Shown here: positions 8,625 to 17,131 of the stretch, in pieces
How the letters are laid out: every line of letters starts with the position of its first letter
Position numbering within the stretch: the stretch's first letter is position 1
Source: Clostridium ragsdalei P11
Lineage (GTDB): Bacteria; Bacillota; Clostridia; Clostridiales; Clostridiaceae
Assembly (NCBI RefSeq): GCF_001675165.1
Contig: NZ_LROS01000044.1
Span: 1-64,000, forward strand
DNA: 64,000 nt
Reading direction: 5' to 3'
Translations under genes and position numbers: made by a program
Notes under the pieces: generated by a model
Database searches by the model: none
What the model saw: the letters and a program-made list of their open reading frames with translations, nothing else
What the model was told of the DNA's origin: nothing

Positions 8625-9962
8625 CTATATTTCATCTAAAGATTTCTGTTTTGTTTCAACTCCTAAAGTGGCAATAACAAATGCTACTATTATAAGTATA
8701 AATCCAAGTGTTATAAACACAACTTTGGTATCATAGTTTTTAAGTATCCATGCTACTCCATAGGGGCTAAATATAGTTGCTAGTCTTCCAATAGCATTGC
8801 AAAATCCAGATCCTCTCATTCTTATATTTGTAGGAAATAATTCCGGAACGTAGATAGCAAGGCCAAGTGTAAGTAAAATATATATTATTACAGTTAAGAA
8901 GAATCCAATTGTTAATATTATTCCCATAACATTTTGTGAAGCATAGGCATATCCAAGTGCACCAGCTACAAGCATAAATACAGTAAGACACCATTTACGT
9001 CCAAGCTTATCTACAATAAAACTGCCAATTAAAGCTCCAAGTGGTGCACCTATCATCATTATAGTTGTATATCCTAGGGATTTGGAAATATTTATACCCT
9101 TTCTCAAGAAAAACGTAGGTGCCCAGCTTACAAAGGTATATATTAAGGTGTTTATTGCAATTAAAACTACACAGCCTACAATAGTTCTGGAAATCATATT
9201 TTTACTAAATAAATCAGTAAATTTTCCTTCATCCCTATGTTTCTCTTTTTTTATTACGCTGGGCTGAGATATGGAATTTCTTGATTCATCTTCTGCTGCA
9301 CTGTAGAATATGTCTACTACATCCTGTGCATCTTTTTCCATTCCCTTTGATTCATACCATCTTGGAGATTCAGGCATACTTTTTCTAAGATACCATACAA
9401 TTAGGGAAAATACTCCTACAAATACAAACATCCATCTCCATCCAAATCTAGGTATTATGATATATCCTAAAAATGCAGCTGCTGGAGTAGAGCAGTTTGT
9501 TATAAGAGAAAGCATGGATACCCACTTTCCTCTCGTCTTTGATGGTACAAATTCTCCAAGTAATGCGTATCCTGTAACAATTTCAGCACCAAGACCAATC
9601 CCCATTATTCCTCTACAAGCTATTAAAAAAATCATATTAGGAGAAAATGCAGCTACAAGAGAGGCTCCTCCAAATATTAAAAGATTCAACTGATAGGAAA
9701 ATTTACGTCCGAAACTATCCCCTAAAAATCCAGTAAGAAGTGAACCTATTAAAAGTCCTAAAAAAGTTACAGAGATAAAAGTAGCATTTAATCCAATATT
9801 TGACCATCCACTTTTTAATAATACTCCTAAAACTCCACCTGCCAGATATACATCAAAACCATCTAAAAATATTCCAAGGCCTATAAGCCATAATATCTTG
9901 TAATGTAATTTAGATACTGGAACATAATCCATCTTTTCAGAAATGTAACTAACTGATTCCAT
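8625..9962 (-). CDS. MFS transporter (sugar/organic-acid:H+ symporter type)
   Basis: The 445-residue protein has about twelve hydrophobic segments, the MFS loop motif GDSFGRK after helix 2 and the PESPRW motif after helix 6, placing it in the sugar porter/aromatic-acid symporter branch. I start it at ATG 9960-9962 because GGAGG lies seven bases upstream. A longer reading frame to 10109 runs into the terminator of a T-box leader and is not credible. Two tandem T-box riboswitches precede it, so expression should rise when a particular tRNA is uncharged, pointing to transport of an amino acid or a related compound. Substrate unknown. Confidence 0.88.
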   Translation of the reverse strand: MESVSYISEKMDYVPVSKLHYKILWLIGLGIFLDGFDVYLAGGVLGVLLKSGWSNIGLNATFISVTFLGLLIGSLLTGFLGDSFGRKFSYQLNLLIFGGASLVAAFSPNMIFLIACRGIMGIGLGAEIVTGYALLGEFVPSKTRGKWVSMLSLITNCSTPAAAFLGYIIIPRFGWRWMFVFVGVFSLIVWYLRKSMPESPRWYESKGMEKDAQDVVDIFYSAAEDESRNSISQPSVIKKEKHRDEGKFTDLFSKNMISRTIVGCVVLIAINTLIYTFVSWAPTFFLRKGINISKSLGYTTIMMIGAPLGALIGSFIVDKLGRKWCLTVFMLVAGALGYAYASQNVMGIILTIGFFLTVIIYILLTLGLAIYVPELFPTNIRMRGSGFCNAIGRLATIFSPYGVAWILKNYDTKVVFITLGFILIIVAFVIATLGVETKQKSLDEI

Positions 9963-10036
9963 TAAAATACCTCCATCCAATAAGTACAAAATTAATTTTT
10001 TTATATATAATTTCACTGGCCAGTAAAAATTATTTT

Positions 10037-10262
10037 CTAAAATTGAGTATAAAAAATAGACCTTTCCATGGGGCGAAAGGTCTATCGCGGTACCACCCAA
10101 ATTTATCACTTAAATAGTTTAACGGCTTTATGCCGGCACAAGTCCTACTGATTTCAGATTACAATTTAAGGGTGAGTTTCAATATAATATAAATGTGTTT
10201 TTTCACCATGCGCACTCTCTTTAAAGTATAATTATATCTACTTGTCCCTATCATTATTTTTA
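10037..10262 (-). promoter_or_regulatory. T-box riboswitch, proximal copy
   Basis: On the minus strand the leader holds AGAGAG near its start, the AGTAGG segment and the T-box antiterminator sequence TTTGGGTGGTACCGCG. A terminator hairpin (10056-10086, ATAGACCTTTC / GAAAGGTCTAT) followed by a T run comes next. The specifier region reads TTGAAACTCACCC. A conserved purine follows the specifier codon in T-boxes, which favours CUC (leucine), though ACU cannot be excluded. It directly precedes the MFS gene. Confidence 0.9.
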
Positions 10263-10283
10263 TAATATTAAGTTGTTAAAATA

Positions 10284-10497
10284 AAAAAGCGGTATTGTTT
10301 CTCTTGGAGCGAGAAACAATACCGCGGTACCATCCAAATTTTTTCTTTATAAAATAACGGGTTCAACCGATACAGCCTACTGATATTTCAGCCAATAACT
10401 CGAGGATGAGTTTTCAATATATAAGTATTGTGAATTTACAGCAAACATCACTCTCTTTGAATATTATATATCTACTTGATTCCTGTCATAGTTTTTA
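10284..10497 (-). promoter_or_regulatory. T-box riboswitch, distal copy
   Basis: A second complete T-box lies upstream of the first: AGAGAG, specifier region TTGAAAACTCATCC, AGTAGG, antiterminator TTTGGATGGTACCGCG and a strong terminator (10289-10325, GCGGTATTGTTTCTC paired with its complement) followed by a T run. The specifier region aligns with that of the proximal copy (ACTCA in both), so both probably sense the same tRNA, most likely tRNA-Leu by the CUC-plus-purine reading. Tandem copies give tighter control. Confidence 0.9.
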
Positions 10498-10512
10498 AAT
10501 TTGATTTTCTTT

Positions 10513-10541
10513 ATTGTAGTACTAATTTAACCTATTGTCAA
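10513..10541 (-). promoter_or_regulatory. Sigma-A type promoter of the tandem T-box leader
   Basis: On the minus strand TTGACA is followed after exactly 17 bp by TACAAT. It lies just upstream of the distal T-box and should start the leader transcript of the MFS gene. Confidence 0.75.
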
Positions 10542-10556
10542 ATAAATTTTTAAATA

Positions 10557-10655
10557 TTATTTTTTATATAGCATATCTATATGTGGAATGTTATCTTCTA
10601 AATACTCCTTTGAAATTTCTTTAAAGCCAAGGCTTCTGTAAAAGTTAAATTTAGC
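10557..10655 (-). pseudogene. C-terminal remnant of a GNAT acetyltransferase (ElaA-like)
   Basis: The minus strand reads FNFYRSLGFKEISKEYLED followed by NIPHIDMLYKK and a stop at 10557-10559. This matches the last strand-helix-strand of ElaA-type GNAT acetyltransferases (YxxLGF...EDGIPHIDM). An in-frame stop comes just before it, and nothing else of the domain is present, so only about 30 codons remain. It lies between the T-box promoter and the second MFS gene and points to past rearrangement here. Confidence 0.6.
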
Positions 10656-10870
10656 AAACTAAAATGTGGAAAAAGCATTGAATTTACACATGTATATACA
10701 TTATAATATAAATGTTGAAGTTATAAAATCTATATTATTAGAGGTGAGTATTTATGTAGGAAGTCATTATTGACGTAAATATTCTGTGGTATTATACAAA
10801 AAATATAAGAGGTTAGTTATTTAAAAAGATAAAAAAATAAATAGCTCTTTAAGAAAGTGATGTGAATTAA

Positions 10871-12211
10871 ATGAGTAGTATTTCGCGAAGAATTGAAAAA
10901 TTGCCAGTTACGCCCATGCTTTGGACAGTGCTGTTTTTGTCAGGCATCGGATGGCTGTTTGATGCCATGGATCAAGGCATGATGGCTGGTGTAATGGCTT
11001 CAATTGGAAAGTCATGGAAACTTACTCCTGCCGATTTAGGCTTACTCGGAAGTGCTTCAGCAGTGGGAATGGCTATTGGTGCCGCTGTAGCTGGAATGGT
11101 CGCTGACAAATATGGTAGAAGAACAGTTGTTACATTTACTCTTGTTCTATATGGATTAGCCAGTGCCGTATCCGGTATTTCTCCTAACTTTAGTATATTA
11201 TTGTTGCTGCGATTTTTAACTGGATTAGGGCTAGGTGGAGAGCTGCCGGCAGCATCTACTTTGGTTAGTGAATTTTCACCTGCTAAATCCCGGGGTCGGA
11301 TGGTTGTTTTGTTAGAAAGTTTCTGGGCTTGGGGATGGATTGCCGCAGCTTTAATTGCTTACCTTTTGATACCGATATATGGATGGCGTATTGGATTTTT
11401 CTTAGGAGGAATACCAGCACTGTATGCAGCCTATCTGAGAAGGAATATTCCAGAATCTCCTCGATACTTGGAACAGAAAGGACGTTTGGAAGAAGCAGAT
11501 GGAATTGTACGTAAAATGGAACAACAGGCTGGAATAATTAATAATGAAATAGCTGTAACTGATTTGCCCAAAAATGAAAAAATGAGTAGTATCACTCTTG
11601 CTGATTTATGGTCCAAAGCTTATTTTAGGCGTACCATTGTGCTGTGGGTTCTATGGTTAGGTATTAATTTTGGATATTATGGGTTTGTTTTATGGACTCC
11701 AACCCTGCTTGTTGGCAAAGGGTTCAGCTTAGTAAAGGGGTTCCAATTTACATTAATTATGAGCATTGCTCAGCTGCCTGGATATTACAGTGCAGCTTAT
11801 CTAATAGAAAAGATTGGACGTAAAGTAGTTTTAGTGGTCTACCTAATAGGTACCTCTTTATCAGCATATTTATTTGGTCAAGCAACATCTGCATCTACTG
11901 TGCTTGCTTTTGGATGCCTACTCTACTTTTTCAGTCTAGGAGCTTGGGGTGCAGTGTACGCTTATACACCGGAAGTTTATCCTACACGTGTTAGAGGCAG
12001 TGGAGCCGGTTGGGCAGCTGCAATTGGCCGAATTGGTGCCATCGCTGCTCCTTACATCGTTGGATTAGTATATGAAACTAAAGGCAAACAAGCTGGCTTC
12101 ACTTATGTCTTTCTCATGCTAACCATAGTGTTCGCAGTGGTTGCAATAGTAGTTGCTCTAGTTGGTATTGAAACTAAAGGTCGAGCCCTTGATGAAATCA
12201 ATGTGTCTTAA
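10871..12211 (+). CDS. MFS transporter, sugar porter/aromatic-acid symporter type
   Basis: The 446-residue, twelve-helix protein has VADKYGRRTV after helix 2, PESPRYL after helix 6, and ends with GIETKGRALDEI, closely mirroring the GVETKQKSLDEI end of the T-box-controlled transporter upstream. The two are paralogues facing opposite ways. Codon use is less AT-rich than in its neighbours (many GGC, GCC, CTG and CGG codons), which suggests transfer from a higher-GC clostridial or bacillal source. The ribosome binding site is weak (AAGAAAGTGATG before ATG). Substrate unknown. A stem-loop follows the stop. Confidence 0.85.
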   Translation: MSSISRRIEKLPVTPMLWTVLFLSGIGWLFDAMDQGMMAGVMASIGKSWKLTPADLGLLGSASAVGMAIGAAVAGMVADKYGRRTVVTFTLVLYGLASAVSGISPNFSILLLLRFLTGLGLGGELPAASTLVSEFSPAKSRGRMVVLLESFWAWGWIAAALIAYLLIPIYGWRIGFFLGGIPALYAAYLRRNIPESPRYLEQKGRLEEADGIVRKMEQQAGIINNEIAVTDLPKNEKMSSITLADLWSKAYFRRTIVLWVLWLGINFGYYGFVLWTPTLLVGKGFSLVKGFQFTLIMSIAQLPGYYSAAYLIEKIGRKVVLVVYLIGTSLSAYLFGQATSASTVLAFGCLLYFFSLGAWGAVYAYTPEVYPTRVRGSGAGWAAAIGRIGAIAAPYIVGLVYETKGKQAGFTYVFLMLTIVFAVVAIVVALVGIETKGRALDEINVS

Positions 12212-12236
12212 CTACACTAGGTACTTAAGAGTATTT

Positions 12237-12269
12237 AGAGAAGCCCAAATCATAGATTTGGGCTTCTCT
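12237..12269. terminator. Stem-loop after the second MFS gene
   Basis: AGAGAAGCCCAAATC and GATTTGGGCTTCTCT form a perfect 15-bp stem with a three-base ATA loop. No long T run follows, so it may be a weak terminator or an mRNA 3' stabiliser. Confidence 0.6.
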
Positions 12270-12325
12270 GCTTAACTGGTGGATAGGGATACATTTAATA
12301 TGTTTCCCTATATTAAAAGTTATTA

Positions 12326-12784
12326 TTATTTACATACATCAACCCATGTGCCAGAAGTTACGTTTGATAGTTCTTCTGGGGTAATTTTTACAGCAGAGTT
12401 ACGTGAGCCAGCAGCAGGATATACATATTCAAATTTTTTAAGTGATTCATCAAGATAAGTGTCCATTTGAGTTTTTAATCCAAATGGACAAACTCCTCCT
12501 ACTGGATGCCCAGTAAATTCAAGTACTTCATCAGCACTTAGCATCTTGGCTTTTGTGTGAAAATAATCTTTAAATTTTCTATTGTCAATTTTTGCATCGC
12601 CTTCTGATAATATAAGTATATTTCTATCTTTTAATTTAAAGGCCATAGTTTTAGCTATTAAAGCAGGTTTGACTCCAAGAGCGTTAGCTGCTAATTCAAC
12701 GGTAGCAGTACTTTGACCCATTTCGATTATTTCAAGTGATAAATTGTTATCTTTGAAATACTGTTTTACACTTTCTAAACTCAT
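12326..12784 (-). CDS. YbaK/EbsC-family aminoacyl-tRNA deacylase
   Basis: The 152-residue protein is the full length of a YbaK/ProX-type domain. Conserved features are the central lysine segment AKTMAFKLKDR, the GHPVGGVCPFGL loop and the final TSGTWVDVC. Family members hydrolyse mischarged tRNAs such as Cys-tRNA-Pro or Ala-tRNA-Pro; which one applies here cannot be told. I start at ATG 12782-12784, seven bases after GGGAG; an in-frame TTG just before it is less well placed. It is a single gene downstream of the second methyltransferase cluster. Confidence 0.85.
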   Translation of the reverse strand: MSLESVKQYFKDNNLSLEIIEMGQSTATVELAANALGVKPALIAKTMAFKLKDRNILILSEGDAKIDNRKFKDYFHTKAKMLSADEVLEFTGHPVGGVCPFGLKTQMDTYLDESLKKFEYVYPAAGSRNSAVKITPEELSNVTSGTWVDVCK

Positions 12785-12915
12785 CAAATCACTCCCTATT
12801 ATGTATAATTATTAAAATTAAGTATAAATAAGTGCCTAACTTTTTACAAGGTAAATATTGTATAAAAATGTAATTTTTAATTTTTGCTTTTTTTCTAGGG
12901 CAACCATTTTACCAC

Positions 12916-13194
12916 CTAGATATTACCCATGCCTTTAATTTTCCATCCATTTGCATATTTTTTCAACGTTACAAATGTACCATCTTTACTATTATCACTA
13001 TTAAACCAAGCAGTATCAACTGCCACTTCTGTTCTATTACCAACATTTTTTATATCTAAGTGATTTTCAGAATCTTTAAGAATAAAGGATGTTGGCTTAA
13101 TGTTTGCCATATCTTCAACCATAGAGTTCATTTTAGCGAAAAAGACCATTTCCCAATTATTCCTCTTAAAATATTGAAAAAGCTTTTTTAACAA
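12916..13194 (-). pseudogene. Probable truncated remnant of a small secreted/NTF2-like protein
   Basis: An open frame of about 92 codons encodes a polar, beta-rich segment (FILKDSENHLDIKN, RTEVAVDTAWFN, FVTLKKYANGWKIKG) that looks like the C-terminal half of an NTF2-like or DUF4829-like domain. There is no ribosome binding site before the TTG at 13194, no signal peptide, and the start lies inside the large inverted repeat at 13190-13247. I therefore read it as a 5'-truncated gene. A later internal ATG start cannot be excluded. Confidence 0.4.
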
Positions 13195-13247
13195 AAAAAT
13201 TTCACTTTGATTATAAACTTACTTTATCAAAATGAAATTTTTTTGTT
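13190..13247. terminator. Long inverted repeat acting as terminator
   Basis: AACAAAAAAATTTCACTTTGAT at 13190-13211 is repeated in inverted form at the other end with a single mismatch, giving about 22 bp of stem around a short loop, with A and T tracts on both strands. It lies directly downstream of the second methyltransferase operon and is probably its terminator. Confidence 0.7.
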
Positions 13248-13277
13248 TCAGTCAATACTGTTAAATTTTAATATATT

Positions 13278-14384
13278 TTATTTGCTAGCAGCAGAAATCA
13301 TTGCTTTCACATTTTCTATCTTTGCATTTGCAGGTATATCACAACCAGATGATAGAATAAATCCTGGACCCATATCTTTTATTAGGCGAGAGCTGTAATC
13401 ATATACCTCATCAGGAGTTCCAAGAACAAATTTTGAAGCCTGAACATCTCCTTTAATACACATACGATCTCCTAGTTTTTCTTTAATTTTGTAAATATCT
13501 GTAGTACCATCTGTTTCAAATACACAAGTACCTTTTGGAAATTCTTTAAAATAGTCAAGTCCGCGCTCCCAATTGGAATCAGCATGAAAACTTGCAGCAG
13601 CTCCTGTCTCTATTATAGCGTCAGTTATCTTTTTAAGGTTTTTCCATACAAATCTTTCCCAAAGTTTAGGATTATAGAAATCAGGACATCCTCGTCCCAT
13701 AGCTATGAATACGCCTAAAGGGTCAACAGCATTTTTAACAGCTTGTTTCATTGCTTTAATGTTTGCATCAGTAATTATGTCCATTACCTCTTCTACCTTT
13801 TCAGGCATCTTTCTTATATCCATCATAAATTTTGATAGTGTACGGCCTACACTTAAGTAATCAATAGGATGTACTATTTGAACTGCACCATAAAGAGGAT
13901 ATCCCTCATCATTTATATTTTTCATATACTGTGGACATTTAGTTATTACTTCATTTAATACATCTAAATCTAAGTTTATCTTTGAAGCAAAATAATCATC
14001 TCTAAAAGCTTCAAATCCTTTATTTATTATGGTATCATAATCATCTGTGGTCATCAATTGGCGCTCATCAACCTGCCACAGCATATTATCTGGAAGTTCA
14101 CGTCCAGGAAGCTTCATATTTGAAAAAGATGTAGTTCCCATAGTTGATGCGAAAGAAAATGAAGCTGGTGCTGCATCAACATCTCCAAACATTTTCATTC
14201 CTTTTAATATAACTCTATTTGACAAATCTAAATCTGCTACAAAATCAAACATTTTTACACCAGTTAACTTTGGGAAAATACAAATTCCAAATGGAACAAC
14301 AGGTGTCCTATCAGTCTTCTCCAACTTAATTACCTTTTTAACTCTGTTTAAACGTTCATCATATAATTCTTTTGTGGTTTTCAT
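13278..14384 (-). CDS. URO-D-type methyltransferase with variant zinc motif
   Basis: This 368-residue URO-D family protein is paired with its own corrinoid protein one base upstream. It differs from the two URO-D proteins at 2523-4655: where they have HICG it has FHADSNW (about residue 266), so the first cysteine ligand is replaced by Asp, while the distal cysteine (SSGCDIPANAK) is kept. This fits the more divergent branch that includes O-demethylase and glycine-betaine-like substrate methyltransferases, in which zinc ligands vary. Substrate unknown. Ends close to a strong terminator. Confidence 0.8.
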   Translation of the reverse strand: MKTTKELYDERLNRVKKVIKLEKTDRTPVVPFGICIFPKLTGVKMFDFVADLDLSNRVILKGMKMFGDVDAAPASFSFASTMGTTSFSNMKLPGRELPDNMLWQVDERQLMTTDDYDTIINKGFEAFRDDYFASKINLDLDVLNEVITKCPQYMKNINDEGYPLYGAVQIVHPIDYLSVGRTLSKFMMDIRKMPEKVEEVMDIITDANIKAMKQAVKNAVDPLGVFIAMGRGCPDFYNPKLWERFVWKNLKKITDAIIETGAAASFHADSNWERGLDYFKEFPKGTCVFETDGTTDIYKIKEKLGDRMCIKGDVQASKFVLGTPDEVYDYSSRLIKDMGPGFILSSGCDIPANAKIENVKAMISAASK

Positions 14385-14385
14385 A

Positions 14386-15012
14386 TTATTTTACCCCCAT
14401 AGCTTTTTTACAGAAATCTACTGTCTGCTGTGCATCTTTACAAACTAAATCTGCACCCATATATTTTCCTGCATTTTCATCTACAGGACCACCTCCAACT
14501 AGAATCTTTAAATCTTTTCTAAGTCCTGCATCTTCTATTTCCTTTATACATTGTTTTACATTATCAAAGCAAGTAGTTAAAAGACATGAGATTCCTATTA
14601 CCTTAGGCTTATATTGTTTTATAGCTTCAATATACTTTGCTGTAGGCACATCAACACCTAAATCCTTTACATTAAAGCCGTTACTTTTCATTACAGTAGT
14701 TACTATATTTTTTCCTATATCGTGTATATCATCGTAAATAGTTCCCATTACAAATATGCCGTTATTTGGTCCTGAAGCTTCTCCCAATCCTCCAATAATT
14801 TCAGAAGCTTCATTAAACACTTCAGCTGACATAATAAGTTCAGATAAAAAATATTCCTTTTTTTCAAATCTATTACCTACAATCCCCATTCCCTCTTGTA
14901 AATCTGCTATAATATCTAATACTGGGATTCCACTTTCTTTTTGTGCCTTTACTTCTGCTAAAACAACGTCTTCATCTAAGTCCGCCATTGCATCAATTAA
15001 TTTTTTGCTCAT
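14386..15012 (-). CDS. Corrinoid (B12-binding) methyltransferase protein
   Basis: The 208-residue corrinoid carrier has an N-terminal helical cap and a B12-binding domain with the motif TIYDDIHDIGKN (Asp-x-His-x-x-Gly, about 98-103), then GISCLLTT and LVGGGPVDE. The usual GDxHDIG is here YDDIHDIG, still keeping the key Asp and His. I start at ATG 15010-15012, eight bases after GGGAGG; an ATG two codons upstream is too close to it. One base separates it from the methyltransferase gene, so they are co-translated. No activator gene is adjacent; the one at 5372-7096 could serve both systems. Confidence 0.9.
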   Translation of the reverse strand: MSKKLIDAMADLDEDVVLAEVKAQKESGIPVLDIIADLQEGMGIVGNRFEKKEYFLSELIMSAEVFNEASEIIGGLGEASGPNNGIFVMGTIYDDIHDIGKNIVTTVMKSNGFNVKDLGVDVPTAKYIEAIKQYKPKVIGISCLLTTCFDNVKQCIKEIEDAGLRKDLKILVGGGPVDENAGKYMGADLVCKDAQQTVDFCKKAMGVK

Positions 15013-15066
15013 TTTCATATCCTCCCTTTAATACAAAATAAAAATTTGTGTTAATTTGTACTAATG

Positions 15067-15147
15067 TTAGAATAACATATATATTGTGGAAATTCAGCGC
15101 ACATACTGACTAAATTTAATATATTTATTTATACACTGTGAGTACTT
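15067..15147. repeat. Degenerate 81-bp direct repeat, copy 1
   Basis: The segment TTAGAATAACATATATATTG through ACTGACTAAATTTAATATAT and TTATACACTGTGAGTA recurs at 15740-15820 with scattered changes. It lies just upstream of the corrinoid-protein gene and may include its promoter. Confidence 0.5.
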
Positions 15148-15152
15148 TTATT

Positions 15153-15338
15153 ACTCATATTCCGCTGAATGCATAAAAATATAAGTTATTTTATAGTTGT
15201 ATGCAGTTTTTGCCTTTATGTGGCATAAACTTGCGAATATCTATCTATATTTTTAGACTAATGCATTGATAATTAACGAATTTTTAAGTCTAAAATTTAA
15301 ATATCGTAAATATGAAAATCATTGTGCGGAATATGAGT
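15153..15338. repeat. Separated 13-bp inverted repeat
   Basis: ACTCATATTCCGC at 15153-15165 has its exact inverted copy GCGGAATATGAGT at 15326-15338. The intervening 160 bp hold no gene. The arms may be paired protein-binding sites or the scar of an insertion. Confidence 0.4.
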
Positions 15339-15410
15339 TATTAGACATTATTTTAGTCAAAAAAATATGCAATTCACACTATGCTATGTAAATTGCAATT
15401 ATATTTAAAC

Positions 15411-15695
15411 TTATTTAGTTTTTGAAATTTCTGTTAATGTTTGAGCACTTGCTGTAATCTCTTCTAATGTGGCATTCATCTCTTGCGTAGAAGCAGCTTG
15501 TCCTTCAGAAATAGATTGTGCTTCACTTATTACATTAAAAATATTTCTAATATATTTATTTGTCTCTGACAAAGATTGTGAAACTTTTTCTGATGATTGG
15601 TTACTTAATTGAGCTAATTTTCTTATTTCGTTTGCGACAACTGAAAATCCTTTTCCATTATCTCCTACATTAGCTTTTATATCTAGTGTATTACC
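15411..15695 (-). pseudogene. C-terminal remnant of a methyl-accepting chemotaxis protein
   Basis: The minus strand reads in one frame LDIKANVGDNGKGFSVVANE, IRKLAQLSNQSSEKVSQSL and MNATLEEITASAQTLTEISK before a stop at 15411-15413. This is the distal half of an MCP signalling domain, starting inside the conserved hairpin tip (usual form [19 protein letters not shown]) where residues have already diverged. No start codon, membrane segment or sensor remains, so it is a decayed fragment of about 95 codons. It lies between the two copies of the degenerate 81-bp repeat. Confidence 0.8.
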
Positions 15696-15739
15696 TGGCC
15701 TATAATACAGAACTTTCGTATATTCACAACATTTCTATA

Positions 15740-15820
15740 TTAGATTAACATATACATTTTTACAAATCATCGTACATAGTGACTAAATTTTACATATTTA
15801 TTTATACAATGTGAATATTT
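15740..15820. repeat. Degenerate 81-bp direct repeat, copy 2
   Basis: TTAGATTAACATATACATTT, AGTGACTAAATTTTACATAT and TTATACAATGTGAATA match copy 1 (15067-15147) in order and spacing, at the other side of the chemoreceptor fragment. The remaining bases up to 16093 hold no gene that I can see. Confidence 0.5.
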
Positions 15821-16093
15821 AAAGCTTTTAACCCTTTTTTGTTCCACATTTCAATATGTTTTGATATTTGTAATTTTAGATTTAATCATTGCTTTCATTT
15901 ATTAGATTTCAATATAATGCTTAAACTCCCCTAATAAGGGTAATACCACATAGCCATGAAACTAAGAAAAAATATATAAAAAACAGTACAATGTATAGTA
16001 GCTATATGTATAAAAATAGACCACATTCTGAAATTAATATCCTGATGTGGCCTTATACTTAGTAAAAAATATAAAAAAGATGTGCATTAATAG

Positions 16094-16444
16094 TTATTGA
16101 CCGATTTTAAATCTATTCCATAAAACAACAAGTATTACAGCAATAACAACCCAAGCTATTGAACCAATAATCAGAGAATACCCTAGCTTATAATGTTTGA
16201 TACTAAAATATAGCGTTATTAAAAAGACAAAGTATGGAATTAGAGAAAACATTCCAAAGATAATTGTATTTTCTAAAACGCTTGTACCTCTTTCCAAGCC
16301 AACAATATAATAAGCCATTATGCCAAACAATGGAAACAACGGAACTAATGCTGCTATATAATAATTCTTTGATTTTGATAAAACCTGAATAACAATTACA
16401 ACTAACGCTCCTACTAAAGGCTTAATTATTAAACCTACATTCAT
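16094..16444 (-). CDS. GlpM/DUF3147-family small membrane protein
   Basis: The protein of about 116 residues has four hydrophobic helices. The pattern GLIIKPLVGALVV, LSKSKNYYIAALVPLFPLF and FSLIPYFVFL follows GlpM closely (SKTKNYYIAGLIPLFP in enteric forms). Its molecular role is not established. I start at the ATG at 16442-16444, giving the family N-terminus; GGAGG lies 14 bases upstream, which is long. An upstream ATG at 16465 would add seven residues but has no ribosome binding site. The gene stands alone. Confidence 0.7.
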   Translation of the reverse strand: MNVGLIIKPLVGALVVIVIQVLSKSKNYYIAALVPLFPLFGIMAYYIVGLERGTSVLENTIIFGMFSLIPYFVFLITLYFSIKHYKLGYSLIIGSIAWVVIAVILVVLWNRFKIGQ

Positions 16445-16620
16445 AACTATAACTTTTACCTCCATTATAAAAAATAAACTACATTTATCTTTTAATAATT
16501 ATAACATTTTAACAGATTATTTGTAATTTTGAGATCATGCGAGCAATATTCTTGAAATCTTTTTTAGTCTTTCATCTTTTGAGAGGGCAAACTACGCAGT
16601 TATTAGTATTAAAGCTGATT

Positions 16621-17034
16621 CTAATCATAACAGTTATATATACCTTCTTCTCTTTTCATTCTTGCATTATTACTTATATAAGATCCCTCTACTACATCTT
16701 TATAACCTTTCTTTATAACTATACTCTTAATATAGTCTACATGTGGACATCTATCAGAATGATGACTATCATGTACCATGCAAGATGCTAAATGAACTAC
16801 AACTTCATTTTTGCTAATATCAGTTTTTTTATTTAATTTCTTAGAGAATTGCTCTAATTTAGCTGCAACTCCTTTTCCACTACATCCACCACAAGTAAAA
16901 GAAATATATCTTGTGGCATCATCATAATCTTCAAAAACTTCATCCTTATTATAAAAAGCATTTGTGCATGCAAATCCACTGCACCTTCTTTGTGCAATAT
17001 CACATTGAATGATAACAACATATTTAGTATTCAT
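16621..17034 (-). CDS. CGGC-domain protein
   Basis: The 137-residue protein has many conserved cysteines: QCDIAQRRCSGFACTNAF near the N-terminus, the diagnostic FTCGGCSGKG (about 47-56), HLASCMVHDSHH and DRCPHVDYIK. This is the CGGC domain, a presumed metal- or redox-binding small domain of anaerobes whose role is not established. ATG is preceded at seven bases by AAAGGGGG. It lies next to, but is not clearly co-transcribed with, the flavin reductase gene downstream, from which a terminator separates it. Confidence 0.8.
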   Translation of the reverse strand: MNTKYVVIIQCDIAQRRCSGFACTNAFYNKDEVFEDYDDATRYISFTCGGCSGKGVAAKLEQFSKKLNKKTDISKNEVVVHLASCMVHDSHHSDRCPHVDYIKSIVIKKGYKDVVEGSYISNNARMKREEGIYNCYD

Positions 17035-17131
17035 ACTTATTCCCCCTTTTTCTTTTAATTATAATTCTAACCTGGTATAATAAAAAGTGTCAGTTTTAAC
17101 ATATCTTATGGTATCAGTTATTGGAGGGCAT

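Noticed and set aside
8767-8994. Additional short open frames inside the MFS gene and many similar overlapping frames elsewhere
   Set aside because: They lie within confident genes in other frames, lack ribosome binding sites and give low-complexity translations.
9963-10109. N-terminal extension of the MFS transporter
   Set aside because: It runs through the T-box terminator, lacks a ribosome binding site, and GGAGG points to ATG at 9960-9962.
10755-10790. Possible small gene upstream of the second MFS gene (GAGGTGAGTATTTATG)
   Set aside because: The ATG is followed at once by TAG, so nothing is encoded.
15217-15235. Sigma-54 promoter (TGGCATAAACTTGC)
   Set aside because: The GG-to-GC spacing is nine rather than ten, and it points away from the methyltransferase genes.
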